From contig JAFSBF010000075.1 in NCBI GenBank assembly GCA_017441965.1, forward strand, positions 1 through 7,787: DNA of 7,787 nucleotides, in the 5' to 3' direction. The translations under genes were made by a program, and so were the position numbers. A model generated the notes under the pieces. It saw nothing but the letters and a program-made list of their open reading frames with translations, was not told the origin of the DNA and did no database searches. Below are positions 1 through 6,813 of this stretch, one piece after another; the stretch's first letter is position 1, and each line of letters begins with the position of its first letter. Source of the DNA: Clostridia bacterium (GTDB lineage: Bacteria; Bacillota; Clostridia; UMGS1883).

Positions 1-111
1 AAAACAGAATTCCCTGAACTTAATGAGAAGATTACTCTTCATATTCCTGATGAAAAGGCAAGAAGAGTAGGTCAGTCGGTTGCGGCGGCAAGCCTTCCTA
101 AAATTAAATAA
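1..111 (+). CDS. C-terminal end of an unidentified protein (partial)
   Basis: An open frame runs in from the left edge and ends with TAA at 109-111, giving 36 residues that finish with ...AAASLPKIK. The composition is soluble and mixed-charge, with no membrane segment or recognisable motif. The start lies outside the window. The reading is supported by the strong terminator 17 bases after the stop, on the same strand, which marks this as the 3' end of a plus-strand transcription unit. It is convergent with all the following genes. I do not recognise the family and offer no function. Confidence 0.7.
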   Translation, partial: KTEFPELNEKITLHIPDEKARRVGQSVAAASLPKIK

Positions 112-128
112 ATTTTGATTTTAAAGGT

Positions 129-180
129 CAGGCGGTGTGAAAATTCTTTCACACCGCCTGCTTCTTATTTTTGCTTTTTT
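129..180 (+). terminator. Strong rho-independent terminator of the plus-strand gene
   Basis: A perfect 14-bp stem (129-142 with 147-160; first arm CAGGCGGTGTGAAA) closes a 4-base loop ATTC. It is followed on the plus strand by a T-rich tail, CTTCTTATTTTTGCTTTTTT. It lies between two convergent genes. On the minus strand the stem is followed only by ACCTTTAAAATC, a weak T-run, so it is mainly a plus-strand terminator. It may also stop minus-strand transcripts of the small membrane protein gene less efficiently. Confidence 0.93.
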
Positions 181-601
181 ATATTGTATCGTCATCTTCG
201 CATCTTGCAACACACTTTACAAGACACGCTGTTACAGTTATTATTAAAAAGAAAAATGCCACTAAAAGACCTACAATTATTGCGCCAATTCCGCTCGTTG
301 CGGCAAATGTTATGGCAAGAAGAATTACAGAGGTTATAATGGCTCCTAAAATTCCTGTTATCAGAATGGAAAGCAGCGGGCATATACATCTGCGCGTGGT
401 AAACCCACGTGAAAAAGCCGCCACTACAAGAAGTATTGCAAGATAGGAAACAGCAATACCAAAAACAACCCATAAAAATGCAGTGCCCACAGTAATAGTT
501 CCTAAAAATGTGAGGACTGCCGCAACAATACCAAGAATTATGCTTGCGCCAATTGCAAGAAGGGTGCAGCCGCCTCTGCAAGAGCATCCGTAGCTATTCA
601 T
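179..601 (-). CDS. Small cysteine-rich four-helix membrane protein, unknown function
   Basis: A 140-residue protein with four hydrophobic segments at about residues 12-35, 39-63, 74-100 and 103-128. The start is ATG at 601, chosen because a near-perfect site GGGAGGTGAT lies just upstream. I do not recognise the family. Its eight cysteines are not scattered: C6, C8 and C12 before helix 1; C72 and C74 in the loop between helices 2 and 3; C126, C130 and C134 at the end of helix 4. With four helices these three regions lie on the same side of the membrane. The basic residues there (R9, R65, R70, R71, K129, R133) suggest the cytoplasm. The two other loops are short and uncharged. The protein ends in an acidic tail (EDDDTI). 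It sits downstream of gdhA but behind the gdhA terminator, so it is probably its own transcription unit. Confidence 0.85.
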   Translation of the reverse strand: MNSYGCSCRGGCTLLAIGASIILGIVAAVLTFLGTITVGTAFLWVVFGIAVSYLAILLVVAAFSRGFTTRRCICPLLSILITGILGAIITSVILLAITFAATSGIGAIIVGLLVAFFFLIITVTACLVKCVARCEDDDTI

Positions 602-608
602 AGATTAA

Positions 609-618
609 TCACCTCCCG
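609..618 (-). promoter_or_regulatory. Ribosome binding site of the cysteine-rich membrane protein
   Basis: The minus strand reads CGGGAGGTGAT, seven bases before the ATG at 601. This is close to the full anti-Shine-Dalgarno complement and is the main evidence that this hydrophobic ORF is a real gene, and for its start. Confidence 0.85.
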
Positions 619-622
619 TTAT

Positions 623-652
623 ATTCTATGCTAAAATTTATATGGGGGTGAA
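623..652 (-). promoter_or_regulatory. Possible promoter of the cysteine-rich membrane protein
   Basis: On the minus strand TTCACC (647-652) and TAGAAT (623-628) are separated by 18 bases. The -10 matches consensus at five of six positions, the -35 at only four. The -35 overlaps the T-tract of the gdhA terminator. The call is tentative. The alternative is weak read-through from gdhA. Confidence 0.35.
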
Positions 653-680
653 AAAAGACTGTGACAATTTTGCCACAGCC
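651..680 (-). terminator. Rho-independent terminator of gdhA
   Basis: The minus strand reads GGCTGTGGCAA, a short loop, then TTGTCACAGTC. This is a stem of about 11 bp (two G-U pairs) across 657-680, followed by six T's (651-656). It begins 24 bases after the gdhA stop codon and separates gdhA from the next gene. Confidence 0.88.
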
Positions 681-704
681 TTTCCTTAATTTTGAAATTT
701 GTAT

Positions 705-2054
705 TTAGCAAACGCCGTATGCGAGCATAGCCTCCATAACCTTCTTGAAGCCTGCAATGTTAGCGCCTGCAACAAGGTCATAACCAAGACCGTATTCCTC
801 TGCTGCATCCATACTAACCTTATGAATGTTTGCCATAATTCCCTTAAGCTTTTCATCAACTTCTTCTGCAGTCCAGCTATAACGCATTGAGTTCTGTGCC
901 ATTTCAAGTGCAGATACTGCAACACCACCTGCGTTAACAGCCTTTGAAGGTCCTACAATAAGACCGCTGTCCTTGAGAAGTGTAACAGCCTCGTTAGTTG
1001 TGGGCATATTAGCAACTTCGATATAGTACTTAGTACCGTTTGCAATAATCTTCTTAGCCTCTTCTATGCCGATTTCGTTCTGAGTTGCGCAAGGCATACA
1101 AATGTCAGCCTTAACACCCCAGGGCTTCTCGCCTGCAAAGAACTGGCAACCGAATTTATCAGCATAATCCTGAGCACGGTCACGGCCTGAAGCTCTCATT
1201 TCAAGCATGAAGTCAATCTTTTCCTGAGTTGTAACACCATCGGGGTCATATACATATCCGTCAGGACCTGAAATTGTGATAACCTTACCGCCAAGCTGTG
1301 CTACCTTTGCAGCAACACCCCATGCAACGTTACCAAAGCCTGAAATTGCAACTGTCTTTCCTTCTATTGTTTCACCAAAATGCTTGAGAACTTCACAAGC
1401 ATAGTATGTAGCACCATAACCTGTAGCCTCGGGGCGGATTAAAGAGCCGCCGTATGAAAGACCCTTACCTGTGAGAACACCGTTCTCCCAAGTGCCCTTA
1501 ATTCTCTTGTACTGACCGTAAAGGTAACCGATTTCCCTTGCTCCTACACCGATATCACCTGCGGGAACGTCTACGTCAGGACCGATATGACGGTAAAGCT
1601 CTGTCATAAAGCTCTGGCAAAATCTCATGATTTCACCGTCAGACTTACCTCTGGGGTCAAAGTCACTACCGCCCTTACCGCCGCCGATGGGAAGACCTGT
1701 AAGGCTGTTTTTAAATGTCTGCTCGAAAGCAAGGAACTTCATAATAGAAAGGTTAACGGAAGGATGGAAACGAAGTCCTCCCTTGAAAGGTCCGATTGCA
1801 CCGTTGAACTGTACACGGAAACCTCTGTTAACCTGAACTTTACCGTTGTCATCTACCCAGGGAACACGGAAAAGAATCTGTCTTTCAGGCTCCACAAGTC
1901 TTTCGAAAAGACCTGAAGTTTCAAGCTCGGGACGTTTTTCAACAACGTGCTCAAGGCTTTCAAGAACCTCTGTAACTGTCTGAATAAACTCAGGCTCGTT
2001 AGCATCTTTCTTCTTAACATTTTCTAAAATGCCAAGTAAATACTTGTTTTTCAT
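705..2054 (-). CDS. gdhA: Glutamate dehydrogenase, hexameric type, likely NAD-linked
   Basis: A 449-residue enzyme for the reversible oxidative deamination of glutamate to 2-oxoglutarate and ammonia, in the cytoplasm. The N-terminal substrate domain carries the family glycine-rich motif LPIGGGKGGSDFDP with the catalytic lysine at K127, substrate-binding lysines K91 and K115, and the catalytic aspartate D167 in VPAGDIGVG. The Rossmann domain begins around residue 233 with SGFGNVAWG. C-terminal motifs are EVANMPTTNEA, PSKAVNAGG and LGYDLVAGANIAGF. Length and residue spacing match Clostridium symbiosum GDH with an offset of two. F240 and P264 are at the positions reported as NAD-favouring there (F238 and P262), so NAD rather than NADP is inferred. 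The start is set at 2054 by GGAGGT seven bases upstream; a frame extension to 2141 crosses the promoter and is not used. It has its own promoter and terminator, so it is monocistronic. Confidence 0.97.
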   Translation of the reverse strand: MKNKYLLGILENVKKKDANEPEFIQTVTEVLESLEHVVEKRPELETSGLFERLVEPERQILFRVPWVDDNGKVQVNRGFRVQFNGAIGPFKGGLRFHPSVNLSIMKFLAFEQTFKNSLTGLPIGGGKGGSDFDPRGKSDGEIMRFCQSFMTELYRHIGPDVDVPAGDIGVGAREIGYLYGQYKRIKGTWENGVLTGKGLSYGGSLIRPEATGYGATYYACEVLKHFGETIEGKTVAISGFGNVAWGVAAKVAQLGGKVITISGPDGYVYDPDGVTTQEKIDFMLEMRASGRDRAQDYADKFGCQFFAGEKPWGVKADICMPCATQNEIGIEEAKKIIANGTKYYIEVANMPTTNEAVTLLKDSGLIVGPSKAVNAGGVAVSALEMAQNSMRYSWTAEEVDEKLKGIMANIHKVSMDAAEEYGLGYDLVAGANIAGFKKVMEAMLAYGVC

Positions 2055-2060
2055 AACAAA

Positions 2061-2066
2061 ACCTCC
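2061..2066 (-). promoter_or_regulatory. Ribosome binding site deciding the gdhA start
   Basis: GGAGGT on the minus strand lies six bases before the ATG at 2054 (seven from GGAGG). No comparable site precedes the upstream in-frame ATG at 2141, which would add 29 residues unlike the family N-terminus. Confidence 0.9.
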
Positions 2067-2089
2067 AATTGTTAAAGTTGGAAAACCAA

Positions 2090-2107
2090 TTCCATTTTTT
2101 AATGGAA
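2090..2107 (-). promoter_or_regulatory. Inverted repeat at the gdhA transcription start, possible operator
   Basis: TTCCATT and AATGGAA form a perfect 7-bp inverted repeat around four T's (AAAA in the transcript strand). Its edge is two bases from the -10 box (2110-2115), so the predicted start of transcription near 2103 falls inside it. It could be an operator or a small 5' hairpin on the mRNA. No regulator can be named. Confidence 0.45.
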
Positions 2108-2109
2108 AT

Positions 2110-2138
2110 ATTATATCACTGCAAAAAAATGATGTCAA
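2110..2138 (-). promoter_or_regulatory. Consensus sigma-A promoter of gdhA
   Basis: The minus strand holds TTGACA (2133-2138), a 17-base spacer (2116-2132) and TATAAT (2110-2115), a perfect match to the housekeeping consensus in both boxes and in spacing. It predicts a 5' leader of about 50 bases and high expression of gdhA. Confidence 0.95.
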
Positions 2139-2185
2139 CACATTTTATGACAGAAAAGGCAATAATATTACACTTTTTTGCGTGC

Positions 2186-4564
2186 TTATTTTATTTCTAC
2201 TACAGTAACGCCAGCCTCGCCCTCACCGTAGCGCCCTGCACGAAACGTTCGTGCGTGCGGATGGTGACGGAGCATATCGGCTATTGCACTGCGCAGTGCA
2301 CCCGTACCCTTACCGTGAATTATCGTAACACTTTCAAGGTGTGCCATTGCCGCATCGTCAAGGTATTTATCAGTGAGAAGGAGGGCATCCTCCACCGTTT
2401 CACCACGCAAATCAATCTCCGTCTTAACTGCGGAGAAAGCACGGCTTTCCCCTGAAATATAGCTTTGCGCACTCTTTTTCTTCTTTTCCTCTTTTGCAGG
2501 GGCAAGGGAATTTATATTTGTTTTTATCTTGAGTATTCCTACCTGAACGCTGAGGTCGCCCTTTTTATCGGGAAGTGTAAGGACATTTCCGACCTGTCCC
2601 ATTGTTGTGACCTCGACACTCTGACCGAGCCTGATTTTTGACACATCAAGCTTTTGGGAAGATTTTGATTTAAAAACGTCCTCGGAAAGCTTATCAGCCA
2701 TTTTATCAGCACCACGGCGGAGCCTCAGGCGGCTTTCCTCAATTTCACGTCTGTTTGCCGATGCCGATTCGTCAAGCAGCTTCTGCATTTTCTTTACGAT
2801 TGCATCTGCCTCGCTCTTTGCCTGCTCGTAAATCTTTTTTGCATCACGGCGTGCGTCAGCAAGGATTTTTTCTTTCTGACTTTGTATACGCTGATGCTCT
2901 TTTTGAGTTTCTTTTTTCTGTGCCAGAGATTGCTCACGTGCCGCACTTGCGGCAGTAAGCTCCTCCTGAGCCTTCATGCGGTGCTCCTCAAGAGAAGTTA
3001 TAACATCTTCAAAACGTGTGCTTTCACTGTCTATATGTGTCTGTGCATGCTCAATTATTTCTTCCTCAAGTCCAAGTCTGCGGCTTATGGCAAAGGCATT
3101 ACTTTTGCCGGGAACACCGATGAGAAGACGGTATGTCGGGCGAAGGCTTGCAACGTCAAATTCGCAGGCGGCATTTTCAACTCTGTCGGTTGAAAGTGCA
3201 TAAAGCTTAATTTCACTGTAATGTGTTGTTGCCGCAACCTTTGCACCAAGCGATTTTGCCCTTTCTAAAATTGCAATAGCAAGGGCAGCACCCTCCGTCG
3301 GGTCAGTTCCCGAACAAAGCTCGTCAAAAAGGATGAGAGTTTTATAATCTGCCTTCTGAAGTATTTTTATGATATTTGTCATATGTGCGGAGAAGGTACT
3401 TAGTGATTGCTCAATAGACTGTTCATCACCTATATCGGCAAAAACATTTTCAAACACACAAAGCTCACTACCCTCTGCAGCGGGTATACAAAGTCCAGCT
3501 TGAGCCATAAGGGTAAAAAGCCCCAAAGTTTTAAGTGACACCGTTTTTCCGCCCGTATTGGGTCCCGTAATTACAAGTGTATCAAAATCCTTGCCCAAAT
3601 ATATATCGGTGGGAACAACTTTTTTTGCATCTATCAGCGGATGGCGTCCTCTTTTGATGTTTATAATTCCGTCGGAATTAAGAAGTGGAACGCTTGCGTC
3701 CATTTTTCGTGCAAGCTTCCCTTTGGCAAAGGCAAAATCTATTTCAATAATAACCTTGTAATCCTCTGTTATCTGTGCTGAAAATTCAGCTACTTTTCTT
3801 GAAAGGTCTGCTAAAATACGTTCAATTTCATCTTTTTCTTCACTTAAAAGTGTGCGCAGGCGGTTATTTATCTCAACTGCCGCCATAGGCTCGATAAAAA
3901 GCGTAGCCCCGCTTGCAGAGCTGTCGTGTACGACACCTGAAACCTCTCCTCTGTGCTCACTCTTAACGGGGATAACATATCTGTCGCCACGCATTGTCAC
4001 GATAGGCTCCTGCAGAAGTGCTGAATACTTTGGGGAGTGTATCATTTCGTTTAAAACTTCACGCACTTTTGAATTGAGTGAACGCATTTTGCGCCGTATT
4101 GAAAGAAGCTCAACTGATGCATCGTCAGCCATTTCCTCATCACTTATAATTGCACCTAAAATAGCTGTTTCAAGCTTTTTATTTTCAGATAATGCTGAAA
4201 AGAGGGTGGAAAGCTGCGGATAATTTTCCTGAAAGTTATCTTCGTCGGCATACGAAAGAAGCCCGCGTGTCATCCTGAGTACGTGCGCAACCCCCAAAAG
4301 GTCACCCATAGATAAAATGCCGTCGGCCTCGGCGCGTTTAGCTGCGCCCGTAACATTACGAACGGGGCTTATTGGCGGGGCACCTTTTTTAATGAGGAGC
4401 ATCTGTGCTTCCTCGGTTTTAGCAAGAAGATTTCGTGCCTCGTAAATATTGTCCACCGGCAACAATGCGCCGCAGCGTTCACACGCTTCGGCGCATATAG
4501 CCAGCTCACTCAGCATTTCTCTTACAGTATTAAATTCGAGAACTCTCAGTGTTCTGTTTTCCAT
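2186..4564 (-). CDS. mutS2: MutS2 family ATPase with C-terminal Smr domain
   Basis: A 792-residue protein, the usual MutS2 length. It lacks the mismatch-recognition N-terminal domain of MutS. The core and clamp regions occupy residues 1-320. The ABC-type ATPase follows: Walker A GPNTGGKT at 334-341, signature region STFSAHMTNI at 389-398, Walker B ILFDE at 411-415 followed by CSGTDPTEG, and the TTHYSEIK switch at 446-453. A long charged coiled coil spans about 515-630, then a small beta-rich linker (640-690), a lysine cluster, and the Smr domain with IDLRG at 717-721 and HGKGTGALR at 750-758. In Bacillus subtilis MutS2 acts on collided ribosomes; in Helicobacter it suppresses recombination. 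The ATG at 4564 fits the family N-terminus (TLRVLEF) but has a weak site (AAGGA, 11 bases away). It follows pfp by 21 bases, probably co-transcribed. No terminator is evident after it. Confidence 0.97.
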   Translation of the reverse strand: MENRTLRVLEFNTVREMLSELAICAEACERCGALLPVDNIYEARNLLAKTEEAQMLLIKKGAPPISPVRNVTGAAKRAEADGILSMGDLLGVAHVLRMTRGLLSYADEDNFQENYPQLSTLFSALSENKKLETAILGAIISDEEMADDASVELLSIRRKMRSLNSKVREVLNEMIHSPKYSALLQEPIVTMRGDRYVIPVKSEHRGEVSGVVHDSSASGATLFIEPMAAVEINNRLRTLLSEEKDEIERILADLSRKVAEFSAQITEDYKVIIEIDFAFAKGKLARKMDASVPLLNSDGIINIKRGRHPLIDAKKVVPTDIYLGKDFDTLVITGPNTGGKTVSLKTLGLFTLMAQAGLCIPAAEGSELCVFENVFADIGDEQSIEQSLSTFSAHMTNIIKILQKADYKTLILFDELCSGTDPTEGAALAIAILERAKSLGAKVAATTHYSEIKLYALSTDRVENAACEFDVASLRPTYRLLIGVPGKSNAFAISRRLGLEEEIIEHAQTHIDSESTRFEDVITSLEEHRMKAQEELTAASAAREQSLAQKKETQKEHQRIQSQKEKILADARRDAKKIYEQAKSEADAIVKKMQKLLDESASANRREIEESRLRLRRGADKMADKLSEDVFKSKSSQKLDVSKIRLGQSVEVTTMGQVGNVLTLPDKKGDLSVQVGILKIKTNINSLAPAKEEKKKKSAQSYISGESRAFSAVKTEIDLRGETVEDALLLTDKYLDDAAMAHLESVTIIHGKGTGALRSAIADMLRHHPHARTFRAGRYGEGEAGVTVVEIK

Positions 4565-4585
4565 TATATTACCAGTCCTTTTTTA

Positions 4586-5812
4586 TCAGTCCAGTTTTAT
4601 ATGCTGCGGCAGACCGTTTACAGTAAGCTGAGAAACCTCACCCTCTATAAGAGGACGGACATATTTTATAAATTCCTCAGTTACGTGGTCGCCGTTTTCG
4701 TTTATCATACTAAGGGGAACAGATTTTGCAAGATTTGCAACCTCACGCACATCTGCCGTATCTGTTACGCAGATATACGGGTCATCTGATATTCTTTTAA
4801 GGAGAGCCATTTTGCCGCTCTGTCCTTCGGAAGCAGCCTTTACAGCATACTCGCCCACTGCGGCAGACTCCGTTAAGTCGGTAAGTGATGCTATGTGGGA
4901 AGCACAACGCTGAAGTGTTGAAAGCTCTACCGCACGTGTTTTTATACCTAAATCATTTTTAAGCATTGTTGCAATTGTCTGTGCCGTTCCTGTAAGCATG
5001 GTATGACCGAATGTGTCAGTACCTTTACTGCTTCCAAGCTCGCACACATATTTTCCGTCAGCCGTTTTTACACCCTCTGATACAGTAATAACGATTGACT
5101 TTTGTGTTTTAATAATTTCTGCAATACGTCCTTTTACATATTCGTAGTCAAAGGGAACCTCGGGGAGAAGCACCATTGCAGGTCCTTCGCAGTCATCCCC
5201 CTTGGAAAGGGCACTTGCACCTGTGAGCCATCCTGCATCTCTGCCCATAATTTCAACTATGGTTACGCTTTCCATTTCATAAACAAGACCGTCACGAACA
5301 AGCTCCTTTGTAACGGTTGCTACAAATTTTGCCGCACTGCCAAAGCCGGGAGTATGGTCTGTGATAACAAGGTCATTGTCAATTGTCTTGGGAACACCGA
5401 TGAAACGTACATCACTGCCGTTAAACGCTGCATATTCGCTAAGCTTTTTTACAGTGTCCATAGAATCGTTTCCGCCGATGTAGAAAAATCCCTTTATATT
5501 ATATTTTTCAAAAATGGAGAAAAGCTTTTCGTATATTTCATTTCCCTCTACAGGCTCAGGAAGCTTAAAACGACAGGAGCCTAAATATGAAGATGGTGTT
5601 CTCTTCAGCAGCTCAACATCACGGTCTGACTTTATGTAGTCTGAAAGCTCAATTATTCTTTCATCCAAAAGTCCCTCAACACCGTTTCTCATTCCGTATA
5701 TTTTTCCGTCGCAAAACTTCTTTCCGCCGCAAAATACACCTGCAAGTGAAGAGTTAATTGCCGCAGTCGGACCGCCCGACTGACCAATAATAATGTTTCC
5801 GTTAATTTTCAC
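4586..5812 (-). CDS. pfp: 6-phosphofructokinase, diphosphate (PPi)-dependent type
   Basis: A 408-residue cytoplasmic enzyme that phosphorylates fructose 6-phosphate to fructose 1,6-bisphosphate in glycolysis, probably reversibly. The N-terminal phosphate-binding loop is GQSGGPTAAIN at 10-20. GGNDSMDT at 113-120 and PKTIDND at 141-147 replace the ATP-type GGDGS and PGTIDND. D116 and K142 are the two residue changes that mark PPi-using members of the family. Further motifs are TDHTPGFGSA (151-160), the substrate motif MGRDAGWL (189-196) and SEG at 245-247. The length is that of the roughly 400-residue PPi-type clade, longer than the roughly 320 of ATP-type PfkA. The start is GTG at 5812, with GGAGG seven bases upstream. 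It has its own promoter and leads into mutS2. ATP use cannot be fully excluded without assay. Confidence 0.93.
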   Translation of the reverse strand: MKINGNIIIGQSGGPTAAINSSLAGVFCGGKKFCDGKIYGMRNGVEGLLDERIIELSDYIKSDRDVELLKRTPSSYLGSCRFKLPEPVEGNEIYEKLFSIFEKYNIKGFFYIGGNDSMDTVKKLSEYAAFNGSDVRFIGVPKTIDNDLVITDHTPGFGSAAKFVATVTKELVRDGLVYEMESVTIVEIMGRDAGWLTGASALSKGDDCEGPAMVLLPEVPFDYEYVKGRIAEIIKTQKSIVITVSEGVKTADGKYVCELGSSKGTDTFGHTMLTGTAQTIATMLKNDLGIKTRAVELSTLQRCASHIASLTDLTESAAVGEYAVKAASEGQSGKMALLKRISDDPYICVTDTADVREVANLAKSVPLSMINENGDHVTEEFIKYVRPLIEGEVSQLTVNGLPQHIKLD

Positions 5813-5819
5813 GATTATT

Positions 5820-5824
5820 CCTCC
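5820..5824 (-). promoter_or_regulatory. Ribosome binding site for the GTG start of pfp
   Basis: GGAGG on the minus strand is seven bases before the GTG at 5812. No ATG lies in frame nearby, and the encoded MKINGNIIIGQSGGP matches the family N-terminus, so the GTG start is well supported. Confidence 0.88.
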
Positions 5825-5854
5825 AAATTACCAAACTTACTTCGTTTCGGTTAT

Positions 5855-5883
5855 ATTTTAATATATTTAAATGGTGGTGTCAA
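5855..5883 (-). promoter_or_regulatory. Promoter of the pfp-mutS2 operon
   Basis: TTGACA (5878-5883), a 17-base spacer (5861-5877) and TAAAAT (5855-5860) on the minus strand. It starts 16 bases after the stop of the upstream ferritin-VIT gene, with only a T-rich stretch between and no clear hairpin terminator, so read-through from the upstream operon is possible. The leader holds a weak hairpin (ACCGAAAC with GTTTGGT, one bulge). Confidence 0.85.
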
Positions 5884-5899
5884 CTGTATAAAAAAGAAA

Positions 5900-6781
5900 T
5901 TATAAATCAACACCGAGGAATTTTTTTGCTAAAACTCCTACAAAAAATGACATAATGGCAACGCCTATGCTGATAAGTGACATTTCTAAAAATCTCGGCT
6001 TAAAGCGCTCCCCTTTCGCCACAGATATGTAATATGTAAACCCTGCGATAATTAAAATAACAAAAGCTATCATCAACAGCAGTGCACTCATATAATTACT
6101 GTTATCCATCAGAAGATACGGGATAATTAAAAGTGCAACAGTTATAAGATATGCTATGCCTGTATAACAGCAGGATTTAAACGCGTCTGTTCTACCCTCA
6201 TTCCTTGCGGCAAGAAATTCACTTGATGCCATAGAAAAGGTTGCTGAAATTCCCATAATAAGCCCTGAAAGTGCAATAAGGCGTGTATTTTGCATTGCAA
6301 ATGTAAACCCTGCAAGCGAGCCTGTAAGCTCTACCAAAGCATCATTCATTCCCAGAACCATACTTCCAACATACTGAAGCCGTTCCTCGTCAAGAAGCTC
6401 TAAAAGTGCCGCCTCATGCTCCTCCTCCTGCGCCCTGATATGTACGCTTTCCTCTACTTCTTCCTGAAGGAGTGCATATTCACTCTGTGCACCCTCCTCG
6501 CCGTTTTCCATAAGCTTAACGGCAAAGGTGAAGCCTAAAATACGTGCAAGAAGCTTGTACTTAAAAATTTTAGCTTTCTGCGGCTTTAATTCAAGCCCCG
6601 TATATTTTTTCCATATTTCGTAATGCGCTTTTTCCTCCGAGGAAAGACGAAGAAGTGTTTCCTTATTCTTATCCCCTTTGGCAAATTTGGCAATCTCTGC
6701 GTATATTACGCTTTCGGTAAGCTCGTTTTGCTGCATTTTTTTAATGATTTTCATAGCAGCCTGTGAAATTGTGCCTGTCAT
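5900..6781 (-). CDS. Rubrerythrin/ferritin-like domain fused to VIT1/CCC1 metal transporter
   Basis: A 293-residue two-domain membrane protein. Residues 1-135 form a ferritin/rubrerythrin-like four-helix bundle with candidate di-iron ligands E23, E50 with H53 (ExxH in SSEEKAHY), a helix-C glutamate near 92-96, and E119 with H122 (ExxH in QEEEHE). Residues 138-293 are a VIT1/CCC1 domain with five membrane segments (about 139-162, 167-190, 205-225, 231-252, 266-287). It has the family motifs GMNDALVELTG and SMASSEFLAAR. Relatives of this fusion, such as the alphaproteobacterial MbfA, export iron, while VIT1/CCC1 proteins move Fe2+ or Mn2+. The likely role is removing or storing iron or manganese; the direction and metal are inference. 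The start is the ATG at 6781, with GGGGG seven bases upstream. It follows the YgjV-like gene by 32 bases and is probably co-transcribed. No Fur-type operator is visible. Confidence 0.93.
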   Translation of the reverse strand: MTGTISQAAMKIIKKMQQNELTESVIYAEIAKFAKGDKNKETLLRLSSEEKAHYEIWKKYTGLELKPQKAKIFKYKLLARILGFTFAVKLMENGEEGAQSEYALLQEEVEESVHIRAQEEEHEAALLELLDEERLQYVGSMVLGMNDALVELTGSLAGFTFAMQNTRLIALSGLIMGISATFSMASSEFLAARNEGRTDAFKSCCYTGIAYLITVALLIIPYLLMDNSNYMSALLLMIAFVILIIAGFTYYISVAKGERFKPRFLEMSLISIGVAIMSFFVGVLAKKFLGVDL

Positions 6782-6813
6782 AATAATTCCCCCATTTTAA
6801 AACAAAAATTTTT

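Noticed and set aside
192..587. Second minus-strand frame of 131 codons inside the cysteine-rich gene
   Set aside because: It has an implausible composition (many W, C, N and H), no ribosome site, and is nested within the frame that has a strong Shine-Dalgarno and clean membrane topology.
1587..1916. Plus-strand ORF of 109 codons antisense to gdhA
   Set aside because: It lies wholly within the conserved coding sequence of gdhA, has no ribosome site or family resemblance, and is a shadow of biased codon use.
2055..2141. N-terminal extension of gdhA by 29 residues to an upstream ATG
   Set aside because: The extension would start upstream of the promoter -10 and the predicted transcription start, has no ribosome site, and is unlike family members. 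The ATG at 2054 has GGAGG correctly placed.
5102..5584. Plus-strand ORF of 160 codons antisense to pfp
   Set aside because: It is antisense to a complete, motif-bearing gene; its composition is rich in C, F, Y and N as expected for a reverse-frame shadow.
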